A stretch of 64,000 bases of DNA, taken from positions 62,001-126,000 of the forward strand of contig CAJUQJ010000003.1 in assembly GCA_910588215.1 (NCBI GenBank), read 5' to 3'. How positions within the stretch are numbered: position 1 is the first letter of the stretch; every line of letters starts with the position of its first letter. Shown piece after piece: positions 26,955-35,656 of the stretch. The notes beneath the pieces were generated by a model. That model did no database searches. It worked only from the letters and a program-made list of their open reading frames with translations, and was not told the DNA's origin. Position numbers and translations under genes: made by a program. Source of the DNA: an uncultured Lachnospiraceae bacterium. GTDB taxonomy: Bacteria; Bacillota; Clostridia; Lachnospirales; Lachnospiraceae.

Positions 26955-28874
26955 TTAGTCAGTCTGTATTGCCGCGGGACATTTAACTCTATAGGCCGCA
27001 TACTCCGTTCCGATCGTATCCGTCCTCTCCACCACGACCGCTACGCCTTGTTCCGCATAAAAGTCCAAGATCCAGGCAAAGCCTCTCTCCTGCGCCTCCT
27101 GATCGGACAAGATCAGATATACGTTCTCCTGCCCCAACAGCGCCTCATGCACGGATTCGATACCGTACCTTCCTATCTTATCATAATAAAGCGGACTGCC
27201 GCACATCCAGCCGCCCATTATATCATAATTGGCATAGCCGCCACCCGCAACGCCGAAGATACGTCTGGAAAAAGCTACCGTAGAATAGACATCCTCAAAA
27301 TAGAAATTCTCATCATGTTCTCTGCAATACCGATCTATCGCGTACCAGTTCTCGTTGACCTTTGCACGCCCTTCCTGCTCCGCCCGCAGCACCGGTATAC
27401 CCTTCATCATACCATTCCCTGTGATCAGGACAAATGCCGCTGCCATGAGCAGCGCGATGCCACGTGACACCCTGACCGGTACCCGTTCCGCAGGCCTCCT
27501 GTTGTCATAAGCCCCCAGATCATGCCGTATCCCTGCATCTTCTCTGCCGTTTATACCTCTATACAGCATCCGGATCGTCATGGCTGCCAGCAGCGCAAAT
27601 TCCACCAGATAAAGCGAATGGGTGATCCGTTCCGGGTCCCTCTCACGCAGCATGATAAACATCCAGATCAGGCTGCGGCCGCATAACAGCAGTATGGTCT
27701 GCCATAAAAAAACATATCTGCGGATCCCCACACCGCACACTCCTGCTGCAAACACTGCCGCATACATCCAGAGCAGCAGGATACTATAAGGGGCATCTCC
27801 CCCGCGCAGTGTACGGTAATAATAGCGGTAAACCTGCTCACGCACGATCCCGCCCCAATCCTTAGCCCCACGCAATGTATCCACGGCATAATCTGCCAGC
27901 GTCATAAGAAATGCCGAATCGATGGTATCGTCCAGACCGTAATCATAATTGCGAAGCAGGCTCTGCTGCGCTGCCGTCACGCCAAGGCTCTCCAGAGCCT
28001 CCTGATAACGATCCTCCCTGACCAGTTCCGGATAAAAATCATAGACCGTCGTTCTGGCCTCAAAAAGCCGCAGGAAATCCTTCCACGCATCGCTGCTGTA
28101 AGCTGCATAGTCAAGGCCCCTCGATACCAGCATTCCCGCCAGCATGATTCCCAATACACCTCCGTATCTGATCAGGTTTCCCTTCATAAAGATCGTCTTC
28201 TCTTCCGTCAGGCGGTACAACCCTGCCAGGCAGATAAACGGAAAAGTCAAAAGCAGCATTTCCGAGCGCAGCTGATAGGCGATGACTACCAACACCATCG
28301 AAGGAATATTGCCGTGAAGAAAGCCCGTAGCGTCTTCCTTATCCGGCATTGTCAGGAATAAGAAAATGGCCGTCGCAGACAGCATCGCGCTGGTGATCGT
28401 ATACTGTATATTCATCAGATGGGACAGACAAACGCCCCATGCCAGAACCGACAGTGCTACAAGCCGCATCAGCTTCCTCCCCACGCTCACACGCGAAGCT
28501 GCGTAAAGAGGTGCCGACGTTTGTCTGTCTCCCGCTTTCTGCCGCCCTTCTCCCAGGCTGCACAAACGCACACCGATCAGATAGAAACAGCCAAACTGAC
28601 ACAGACACAGAAAGAGTCCATACCAGGGAACTGCCCCGCACAGCCTGTAGCACAGCGCGATCAGAGTCCCCAGCGGATAGAGCGTCTGCATGTTATGCCC
28701 GTCAGGGCTTCCGCTGTAAGCTCCCGACATGATATCTAACATCATGGTATCGTCGTTCAGATCATAGTAGAAATCAAAGAAAACGCCCATGACGATCACA
28801 TTTGCGAGCACAACAAACAGCGTCAATATGCAGTTCTCATACCTCCGCAGTCCTTGTAAGATTTCCCTACGCAT
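26955..28874 (-). CDS. Polytopic membrane protein, GT-C-type candidate
   Basis: 639 residues with a dozen or more helices and a soluble C-terminal segment of about 130 residues. After the first helix it reads FDFYYDLNDDTMMLDIMSG, an acidic loop in the place where GT-C glycosyltransferases have their catalytic Asp. I do not recognise a named family. The gene overlaps the WecE-like gene upstream by 8 bases and precedes the acetyltransferase and GtrB-like genes, so it sits in one transcription unit with them. A role in adding a lipid-linked sugar outside is inferred. Confidence 0.55.
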   Translation of the reverse strand: MRREILQGLRRYENCILTLFVVLANVIVMGVFFDFYYDLNDDTMMLDIMSGAYSGSPDGHNMQTLYPLGTLIALCYRLCGAVPWYGLFLCLCQFGCFYLIGVRLCSLGEGRQKAGDRQTSAPLYAASRVSVGRKLMRLVALSVLAWGVCLSHLMNIQYTITSAMLSATAIFLFLTMPDKEDATGFLHGNIPSMVLVVIAYQLRSEMLLLTFPFICLAGLYRLTEEKTIFMKGNLIRYGGVLGIMLAGMLVSRGLDYAAYSSDAWKDFLRLFEARTTVYDFYPELVREDRYQEALESLGVTAAQQSLLRNYDYGLDDTIDSAFLMTLADYAVDTLRGAKDWGGIVREQVYRYYYRTLRGGDAPYSILLLWMYAAVFAAGVCGVGIRRYVFLWQTILLLCGRSLIWMFIMLRERDPERITHSLYLVEFALLAAMTIRMLYRGINGREDAGIRHDLGAYDNRRPAERVPVRVSRGIALLMAAAFVLITGNGMMKGIPVLRAEQEGRAKVNENWYAIDRYCREHDENFYFEDVYSTVAFSRRIFGVAGGGYANYDIMGGWMCGSPLYYDKIGRYGIESVHEALLGQENVYLILSDQEAQERGFAWILDFYAEQGVAVVVERTDTIGTEYAAYRVKCPAAIQTD

Positions 28875-29994
28875 AGAATGTTTTCACCTGCTCCGCAATA
28901 TACTCCACCTCATCTGCCGTCAGCTTATAGTACATCGGCAGACGCAGCAGCCTGTCGCTTTCTCTCGTGGTGTACCTGTCTTCTCCATGGAATCTGCCGT
29001 ATTTGATCCCGGCCGGCGCAGAATGCAGCGGCACATAGTGGAACACCGCCATGATTCCTTTCTCCTTCAGGAAATCGATCAGTCTGGTACGTTCTTCCAT
29101 ATCCTTCGTCTTGATATAAAACATATGTGCATTATGGCTGCAGTGCGCGGGAATATGCGGCAGTTCGATCCTGCCGGACTTTGCCAGCGGCAAAAGCAGC
29201 TCCCGGTACTGATTCCACCTGTCCATTCTCGCCTGCGTGATCTCCTCCGCCAGCTCCAGCTGCGCATACAGATAGGCTGCATTCAGGTCACTGGGCAGAT
29301 AGGACGAGCCATAGTCCTGCCAGCGATACTTATCCACCTGCCCTCTGTAGTACTTGCTTCTGTCCGTGCCCTTTTCCCGGAAGATCTCCGCGGTCTCGAT
29401 ATACTTTTCATCCCGAATGAGCAGAGCGCCGCCCTCACCCATGCTGAAATTCTTCGTCTCATGAAAGCTGAAGCACCCGAACTCCCCGAAGGTGCCAAGA
29501 GGTTTTCCCTTATAGGACGCCATGATCCCCTGCGCGGCATCCTCCACCACGATCAGATCGTGCCGCCTGGCAATGTCCATGATCACATCCATCTCACAGC
29601 CTACCCCTGCATAATGTACCGGTGCGATCGCCCTGGTCCGTTCCGTAATGGCCTCCTCGATCAGAGTCTCATCAATATTCATGGTATCCGGCCTGATATC
29701 CACGAAGACTGCCTTCGCCCCGCGCAGCACGAAGGCATCCGCCGTTGACACAAAGGTATAGGACGGCAGGATCACTTCGTCCCCTTCTTTGATATCTGCC
29801 AGCAGCGCCGCCAGTTCCGTCGCATGGGTGCAGGACGTGGTCAGCAGACATTTCGCCGTGCCGGTCTGCGCTTCGATCCACTCACTACACTTTTTCGTAA
29901 AAGGCCCGTCCCCACAGATCTTCTGATTTTCGATAGCCTCCCTCATATATTCTACTTCCCTGCCCGTAAAGGGCGGAACATTAAAATTGATCAT
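28867..29994 (-). CDS. wecE: dTDP-4-amino-4,6-dideoxygalactose transaminase, WecE/RffA-like
   Basis: 375 residues, closely resembling E. coli WecE over its whole length. It has GDGPFTKKC near the start, LTTSCTHATELAALL, PSYTFVSTADAFVLRGAK, DIRPDTMNIDETLIEEAI, PVHYAGVGCEMD and the PLP Lys in CFSFHETKNFSMGEGG. The late motif is AVFHYVPLHSAPAG. WecE makes dTDP-Fuc4N from dTDP-4-keto-6-deoxyglucose. The enzymes making that substrate (RmlA, RmlB) are not in the window. GGAGG nine bases before the ATG fixes the start. Confidence 0.92.
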   Translation of the reverse strand: MINFNVPPFTGREVEYMREAIENQKICGDGPFTKKCSEWIEAQTGTAKCLLTTSCTHATELAALLADIKEGDEVILPSYTFVSTADAFVLRGAKAVFVDIRPDTMNIDETLIEEAITERTRAIAPVHYAGVGCEMDVIMDIARRHDLIVVEDAAQGIMASYKGKPLGTFGEFGCFSFHETKNFSMGEGGALLIRDEKYIETAEIFREKGTDRSKYYRGQVDKYRWQDYGSSYLPSDLNAAYLYAQLELAEEITQARMDRWNQYRELLLPLAKSGRIELPHIPAHCSHNAHMFYIKTKDMEERTRLIDFLKEKGIMAVFHYVPLHSAPAGIKYGRFHGEDRYTTRESDRLLRLPMYYKLTADEVEYIAEQVKTFYA

Positions 29995-30008
29995 CTATTG
30001 TTTCCTCC

Positions 30009-31880
30009 TTACCCGATGCTTTTCTTCTCGCCGGACTCCGTTCCTCTACCTTGCAGATACACTACATACCGTCCATTGCCAAAGGTTTCCTGATACTCAT
30101 ATTCGCACAGATACCGCTTCAGACTCTGCAGCTTCGCATCCGCATCGAACTTCTCCTGCTCCACACCGAACCAGTTCATTCCGTCCGCATCCTCGTTCAG
30201 ATATGCCCCCACCGGAGCTGCCACAATGACTACCGGCGGCTCCTCCATCTGCTGCAGATCCCGCTCATACTCCGTCATAAGATAGGAATCCAGATCCGGC
30301 CAGAATGTAGAAAGCGCCGAGGGCATGTCCAGCAGATAGCCCAGTCCCGAAAGATCCTTATAGAAAAGCGCCGGCTTCCCCGTAAGCCCTGCTTCCTCCG
30401 TATACACCGTCAGTTCCTCCAGCCACGCGGCATTATCTGCATTCGTATAGACGCCCGCCGCTTTCACCGGCGCTGCCACCACGGTATCCCGCTTCTCCCC
30501 CTCAACTCCGTCCTGGAAAGCAAAGTGAAAATGAAACCCCACACTCTGCACCAACACAAAAGCAACCAGCATCGCAAACGGCACTTTCCACAGAGTTCCG
30601 TCCGGTTGCTTTCTGCCGGCCAGATAGCTGGTCCACAGCGCAAACGGCACCGCCACAAACAAGTTATTGATAATAGGATACAGATCGTTATTGCTGCCAA
30701 GCGGCGTCACCAGGATCTGCACAAGCACCAGCACCGCCATTATTTTACAGGCGGCCGATACTTCCCTCCTGCACAGACACAGGACTGCCAACAGGATCGA
30801 CACGATCAAAAACAGGACCGCCGGATAGTACATACTGCTGTACCGATAATACTGGAAGGTAAATACGCCCCGCCCCCAGTACAGACGGAGCAATACCAGA
30901 AATACAGCCGCATAGAAAATCTTACACAGAACTGCCAGCAACGGAACTTTTGCAAGAAATCTGCGCTGCACCGCAAACAGAATCCAGCCGCCTGCCATGC
31001 ACGATCCCGCAAAGAGCAGCCAGAAAGCTCCTGTGATATAATCCCCAAACATCCCCGTCAGCATCGATGTTGGCTTATAGTCTGTCGCCTTCTCCGTCAT
31101 GGCAAACATCGTGCGCACCATGGAAGGATACGCGCCTGTTCCGTATCGAAGACAGATCGCTCCCAGGGGCACGACGAATCCGGCCGCATACCCCAGCATA
31201 CACCACAAGGTGTCCCGCAGCGCCCGACGCCATTTCTCCTGTCCGCCGTACAGGAATGCCCCGTACCACACCGCCACGATAAAGGCCGCCTGGACCACAT
31301 TGGGCATCCGCACCGCCACATTGACGCCAAGACAGATTCCGGCCATTATATAGTATCGCCACGCACCTCTTTCCCGCCTGCTGCCGCCAGACAGTGTTTC
31401 GTTCTCCTGATTCCCGGCGTTACTCTTCAAGATTCCCTCATACAGCAGCAATACCCCTGCCGTCATCAACAGATAGGTCAGATAATTGTACAGGATCGTC
31501 GACGGGCACCAGCATAAGCCCAGTGCGATTCCCTCGCCGAGAAATACGAGCGGCGCGGGGATCCACCTTTTCAATATTCGATATGCCGCAACTGCCGTCG
31601 CCGACTGAATTAGCGCTGTATAACAGTTGATTCCGATCAGCGTATCGCCAAAAGGCAGATGCATCAACAGAAAACCTGTCACATTTGCCAGGAAAGTCGC
31701 CACCATCCAAGTGCCGTCCATGGATGCAAAATACTGAAAATTTGACAGGCTGTACGTTGCGTCCGAAACGTCAAGCCCCTGCCTGACTCCCACCAGCGGA
31801 TAGAGGATGAGCAGCAGCGGAAATATTATGTTTTCCAAAAGTTTGCTATATTTATGATAGATTCTGTCTATACTGCCCAT
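30009..31880 (-). CDS. Polytopic membrane protein, GT-C-type candidate
   Basis: 623 residues, about 12 helices and an extracytoplasmic C-terminal domain of roughly 130 residues. Early on it reads GLDVSDATYSLSNFQYF, again an acidic loop after a helix as in GT-C transferases. The C-terminal domain has an alpha/beta look (PPVVIVAAPVGAYLN). No family is recognised. The ATG at 31880 follows GGAGAGGAC; an earlier ATG 12 bases upstream overlaps this ribosome site. It ends 14 bases before the WecE-like gene and probably shares its operon. Confidence 0.55.
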   Translation of the reverse strand: MGSIDRIYHKYSKLLENIIFPLLLILYPLVGVRQGLDVSDATYSLSNFQYFASMDGTWMVATFLANVTGFLLMHLPFGDTLIGINCYTALIQSATAVAAYRILKRWIPAPLVFLGEGIALGLCWCPSTILYNYLTYLLMTAGVLLLYEGILKSNAGNQENETLSGGSRRERGAWRYYIMAGICLGVNVAVRMPNVVQAAFIVAVWYGAFLYGGQEKWRRALRDTLWCMLGYAAGFVVPLGAICLRYGTGAYPSMVRTMFAMTEKATDYKPTSMLTGMFGDYITGAFWLLFAGSCMAGGWILFAVQRRFLAKVPLLAVLCKIFYAAVFLVLLRLYWGRGVFTFQYYRYSSMYYPAVLFLIVSILLAVLCLCRREVSAACKIMAVLVLVQILVTPLGSNNDLYPIINNLFVAVPFALWTSYLAGRKQPDGTLWKVPFAMLVAFVLVQSVGFHFHFAFQDGVEGEKRDTVVAAPVKAAGVYTNADNAAWLEELTVYTEEAGLTGKPALFYKDLSGLGYLLDMPSALSTFWPDLDSYLMTEYERDLQQMEEPPVVIVAAPVGAYLNEDADGMNWFGVEQEKFDADAKLQSLKRYLCEYEYQETFGNGRYVVYLQGRGTESGEKKSIG

Positions 31881-31995
31881 AGTCCTCTCCATTCCATAGC
31901 GTTCACACGCCGGCAGCCGGTTTCATTATGAACCCTACCTGCCTGCCGCCTTCCGCTCCCTGCCAAACACACTGCCGATCAGCGCAAAAAGCTTC

Positions 31996-32138
31996 GTAAC
32001 TATTCAGCCATCGGCTTCATAGTTACTGAATCCGGCCTATTCCAGATTTGCCTTCGGCAAAGAGGCCGGATTCTTCTCAGCCTTTATGCATTCTCACGGC
32101 CTTTGCAGTAAATGCAAAGACCTTGGCTGAACTGTTAC
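31996..32138 (-). repeat. GTAACAGTTCAGCC multi-hairpin element, copy B
   Basis: 143 bp. The left end reads GTAACTATTCAGCC and the right end GGCTGAACTGTTAC. Stems are GTAACTA/TAGTTAC, GAATCCGGCC/GGCCGGATTC and CCTTTGCA/TGCAAAG. Compared with copy E the first two stems carry changes on both arms that keep pairing. Its right 62 bases are the 3' end of the acyltransferase gene. Confidence 0.85.
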
Positions 32139-33162
32139 AAAGCTTCTGCCTGACAAGATCCACTGTCGTCCCCGCCGCATAGACAAGCAGCACGCACAGA
32201 AGCATATGGGGCACAAAACGCCAGCTTCCCCGCACGGCATCCACCTTAAGCCACCGCATCCACTCATAGCGCACAAGAAGATGCTCGTGCAGCAGATAGA
32301 CACCGAAGGTATACGGCGCCACCCGCCTGATCAGGGCTGCCCCGCGGCCTTCCGGAATCCGTATCCCCCGGAATACCATGAAGAGTCCGACCGCCCCCAA
32401 CAGACAGAACAAGTGATTGTAAGTAGTCGGCATATCCATATAATAGAGAAACGGCATTGCAAAGTCAGACAGTATACCCGACAGAGCCGTCAGTAAGAAA
32501 ACGCCCACACACATGCCGCCATAGAGCAGCAGCGCATTCCTTTTTCTCTCCAATATCGGACTTCCGTAAAGCCTAAGATACGCGGCCACCAGGAACAGAC
32601 ATAAGAACCACCCGTAGTCATACCCGTAGCGATCCGTAGCAAACGTCACCGGCAGGACGGATTTCCACACCGAAAAATAACACAGCAGCAGCGCTATGAC
32701 CACCTGCAGTGTTTTCTTCTCCATCTTCTCTACACCCGCTGCCAGAAACGGGGCGAACAGATACATGACCAGATATGCCGTGGCGAACCAGTAATGCTCC
32801 GTCTCCACGGGAATCACATAGCCCAGCCAGTCATAGACCGATAATGTTCCAGCCGGCACAACCCCGACGCAAAGAAGGACCACCGGGATCAGAACCGAAT
32901 AAAAAAGAATCTGCCCGGCCAGGGACACCACCCGCCCCGGTCTCCACGCAGACTCCACCAGAAAATACCCGCTGAGCAGCACGTAACAATTAACTGCAAC
33001 GATACAGAAAGCCTCGATCAGATGCGCGGCATAATTTATCACAGTGCGGTCCGTCGTGTAGGCCGTAAGCAGTTCCCCTTTATTCAGATAGTGGAGGACG
33101 ATGATCATCAACATCGCCACGATCCTCAGCAATTCAAAATTTGCCTGCCGTTCTGATTTCAT
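32077..33162 (-). CDS. Acyltransferase 3 family membrane protein
   Basis: 361 residues and about ten helices. The start NFELLRIVAMLMIIVLHY has the conserved R and the membrane His of acyltransferase 3 proteins (OafA, WecH, NodX). CYVLLSGYFLVESAW is the second typical block. These enzymes move acetyl or other acyl groups across the membrane onto sugars of surface glycans. Its last 20 or so residues, after LVRQKLCNSSAK, are encoded by the repeat element copy B and are unlikely to be ancestral. AAGGA precedes the ATG. Confidence 0.85.
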   Translation of the reverse strand: MKSERQANFELLRIVAMLMIIVLHYLNKGELLTAYTTDRTVINYAAHLIEAFCIVAVNCYVLLSGYFLVESAWRPGRVVSLAGQILFYSVLIPVVLLCVGVVPAGTLSVYDWLGYVIPVETEHYWFATAYLVMYLFAPFLAAGVEKMEKKTLQVVIALLLCYFSVWKSVLPVTFATDRYGYDYGWFLCLFLVAAYLRLYGSPILERKRNALLLYGGMCVGVFLLTALSGILSDFAMPFLYYMDMPTTYNHLFCLLGAVGLFMVFRGIRIPEGRGAALIRRVAPYTFGVYLLHEHLLVRYEWMRWLKVDAVRGSWRFVPHMLLCVLLVYAAGTTVDLVRQKLCNSSAKVFAFTAKAVRMHKG

Positions 33163-33197
33163 ATACCGCTTCCTTATTCCGCAAAGAATTATTTCCT

Positions 33198-33626
33198 CTA
33201 TTTCTTCTCCTTAAAGATCCAAAGCTTGCTCAGGAAATAGTTTGCCAGGATAACGATCACCTGACAGATCAATTTGGAGATATATTCGTTCAAGTCTGCA
33301 ACATCCACCATGACAAACATCATAGCCAGCTCCAGAACCTCAGTAGCCACCCGCGCCCCGATAAAAGCGACAAACTCCCTGCCAAGAGACTGCACATCCT
33401 TGTTCTGGCTCTTAAACACAAAGGTGCGGTTGGTCCAGTAAGCAAACACCACCGTCAACACCCAGGAAACAGCCGTCGCCAGCATATAGTGCATCTGCAA
33501 CATGGAAGCGAACACAAAATACAGCACATAATTCAGCACAAAAGCCAAAAATCCGAAGATCAGATAATTGATGCCTTCCTCATGCTTTCTATATTGCTCC
33601 CAGGCAAAATCCCATAGTTTCTTCAT
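33198..33626 (-). CDS. GtrA-family membrane protein
   Basis: 142 residues with four helices. NYLIFGFLAFVLNYVLYF, the central SWVLTVVFAYWTNRTFVFK and the ending YFLSKLWIFK are the GtrA signature. GtrA proteins are thought to flip undecaprenyl-phosphate-linked glucose or similar sugars made by GtrB. A GtrB-like gene lies 7 kb downstream in the same orientation. The ATG at 33626 has GGAG about eight bases before it; the longer frame starts with an ATG overlapping that site. Confidence 0.88.
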   Translation of the reverse strand: MKKLWDFAWEQYRKHEEGINYLIFGFLAFVLNYVLYFVFASMLQMHYMLATAVSWVLTVVFAYWTNRTFVFKSQNKDVQSLGREFVAFIGARVATEVLELAMMFVMVDVADLNEYISKLICQVIVILANYFLSKLWIFKEKK

Positions 33627-33721
33627 CGTTTTCTCCATTTCTGCGCTGCTTTTGTCTCAACTATGTTGAGACATCGCATTAAACGAGTTTGTGGCAAGCA
33701 ACGCGCAGACACAAATCTCGC

Positions 33722-33745
33722 GATTGAAAATTTTAATTTTCAATC
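33722..33745 (-). terminator. Palindromic hairpin between ABC transporter and GtrA genes
   Basis: GATTGAAAATT and AATTTTCAATC are perfect 11-bp arms with a 2-base loop. It lies in the 188-base gap upstream of the GtrA gene and downstream of the ABC gene. It is AT-rich and lacks a clear T run, so it may be a site rather than a terminator. Confidence 0.35.
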
Positions 33746-33814
33746 TTAATACCCCTGCCCTTCTTCTCTACAAATCCCCAGCGCTGTCCCGCGCCGAAAT
33801 GTCTTCCCGGCTTC

Positions 33815-35566
33815 TCAGCGCTCCCTCTGCGCCTTACCGTCTTCTACTCGATATACCATATCGCACTTCTCGATCGTCTGCAGCCTGTGCGCGATAATGA
33901 TCAGCGTCTTGCGCCCGTGCAGCCTGTTGATGGAATCCATGATCGCCGCCTCCGTCTCATTGTCCAGGGCGGATGTGGCCTCGTCTAACACTAACACCTC
34001 CGGATCCTCAAAAAGCGCCCGTGCGATACCGATCCTCTGTCTTTGTCCGCCGGATATGCGGATGCCCCGCTCTCCGATGCTCGTGTCAAGCCCCTCCGGC
34101 AGTCCTTTAACAAACTCGTCCAGCTGCGCTTCCCGCAGCGCTTCCCAAACTTTATCATCATCGATATCTTCATCCGCATACCCGAACGCCACATTCCTGC
34201 GTATCGTGGAATCTATCATGAAAATTGTCTGCGGAATGTAGCCGATATTCTTCAGCCAGGAGGCATAATGCTCTCTCACTTCCACACCGTCCGCCAGAAT
34301 GCTGCCCGTCTCAAGCTGTAAAAGCCCCAGCAGGATATCCACGATGGTTGTCTTACCCGCACCGGAAGTCCCCACGATGCCGACCGATTTCCCCACCGGG
34401 ATCATCATATCCGCGTGATCGAAGATCAGCGCCTGCGAATTGGGGTATCTGTAAGTAATATCCTGCAGCACGATCTCCTTCCTGACATCCAGTTTCTCCA
34501 CGTCGATCTTCTTCTGATAAGTTTCTGCATTATAATCAACGTTCTCATCCCGGATCTCTTCCTGCAGGTTGTCGCTTACCCCCATGAAGAACGGTTCAAA
34601 ATAAGAGATGGAAGTCAGATGGTTGTTGATCCTGTTGGCACAGGGGATCAACCGCATGGCCGCCACTGCCAGAACGCCCAGCTGCGGCACAATATCCACC
34701 GCTGCGGTTCCCTGCAGCAGCTGTATCATCAGATATAAGATCATGCCGGCAATGGCCAAGGTCTCTATCAGCAGCCTCGGCGTGGCATTGTACAGGTTAT
34801 AACGCTGCACGGCACTGACATATCCGGCGCCGCATTTGGAATACTCATTGATAAAATACCCCTCTTTCCGGGCAATCTTGATCTCCTTGATCCCCATCAC
34901 CGACTGGTCGATCCACTTATACAGCCCGCTGTAGAATTCCTGATTCTCCTCCCCGGCTTTGCGCATGATCGGCTTGAGGATGCACTTGATCACCAACAGC
35001 GCCACCACCAGCAGCGCCGTGACCGTAAGACTCATCCATACATCCGCCACAAGACTGGCCGCCGCCAGGCAGACAAAGACGATCCCCTCGCTGATCAGCT
35101 GCAGCAGCGCCAGGATCAATCCATACATATTGTTGACATCCGACGTGATGCTCCTCTGGATCACCGCCGTGTCCGCATTAAGATAGTATTCATAAGGTCT
35201 TTGCATAAAGTTGATCATCATCCGTCTGGATGTGGCAAACTGGTTCGTATAGACGAACTTAAGCTGCACCTTCTGCTGGAAGAAAAGGAAGATGTTCTTG
35301 GTCACAAATACGAGTACCAGCCCGACCATCACGAGCATTGTCAGATCTCCACTGTTATCCACGCCAAAGATCCGGCAGATCACCTGCAGATAGTCATGTT
35401 TGGCTATGGCATCCTCTTCCAGCACCACATTCATGACCGGCATCACCATGGACACTCCCAGCGTCTCCAGCACGGCACCGATCAGCATCAAAAAGACAAG
35501 CAGCATCATCTTCCGCTTCTGCTGTCTGTCCAGCAAAACCATTAACTTCTCATAGATCTTAACCAT
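33815..35566 (-). CDS. ABC transporter, PglK/MsbA-like lipid-linked glycan flippase
   Basis: 583 residues, half-transporter with the membrane domain first (six helices, residues about 15-320) and the ATPase after. Motifs are Walker A GTSGAGKT, Q-loop YIPQTIFMID, signature ISGGQRQRIG, Walker B VLVLDEATSALD and the switch His in IIAHRL. The membrane part (YEKLMVLLDRQQKRKMMLL, EYYLNADTAVIQRSI) is most like PglK, which flips the undecaprenyl-diphosphate heptasaccharide in Campylobacter. It is the only lipid-glycan exporter visible. Start chosen at the ATG at 35566 after AGGGGACA. An AT-rich promoter-like stretch resembling that at 23300 lies near 35610. Confidence 0.87.
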   Translation of the reverse strand: MVKIYEKLMVLLDRQQKRKMMLLVFLMLIGAVLETLGVSMVMPVMNVVLEEDAIAKHDYLQVICRIFGVDNSGDLTMLVMVGLVLVFVTKNIFLFFQQKVQLKFVYTNQFATSRRMMINFMQRPYEYYLNADTAVIQRSITSDVNNMYGLILALLQLISEGIVFVCLAAASLVADVWMSLTVTALLVVALLVIKCILKPIMRKAGEENQEFYSGLYKWIDQSVMGIKEIKIARKEGYFINEYSKCGAGYVSAVQRYNLYNATPRLLIETLAIAGMILYLMIQLLQGTAAVDIVPQLGVLAVAAMRLIPCANRINNHLTSISYFEPFFMGVSDNLQEEIRDENVDYNAETYQKKIDVEKLDVRKEIVLQDITYRYPNSQALIFDHADMMIPVGKSVGIVGTSGAGKTTIVDILLGLLQLETGSILADGVEVREHYASWLKNIGYIPQTIFMIDSTIRRNVAFGYADEDIDDDKVWEALREAQLDEFVKGLPEGLDTSIGERGIRISGGQRQRIGIARALFEDPEVLVLDEATSALDNETEAAIMDSINRLHGRKTLIIIAHRLQTIEKCDMVYRVEDGKAQRER

Positions 35567-35656
35567 ACCGGCGCACTGTCCCCTCCTGGAAAAAATCAAT
35601 ACTGATAACAATTCTATCTATTTTACCACAAGTTGCCAGTAGAATGCAAACAACCT

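Noticed and set aside
32077..33162. Frameshift at the end of the acyltransferase
   Set aside because: The odd tail is explained by the repeat element forming the 3' end; no shifted frame continues the homology.
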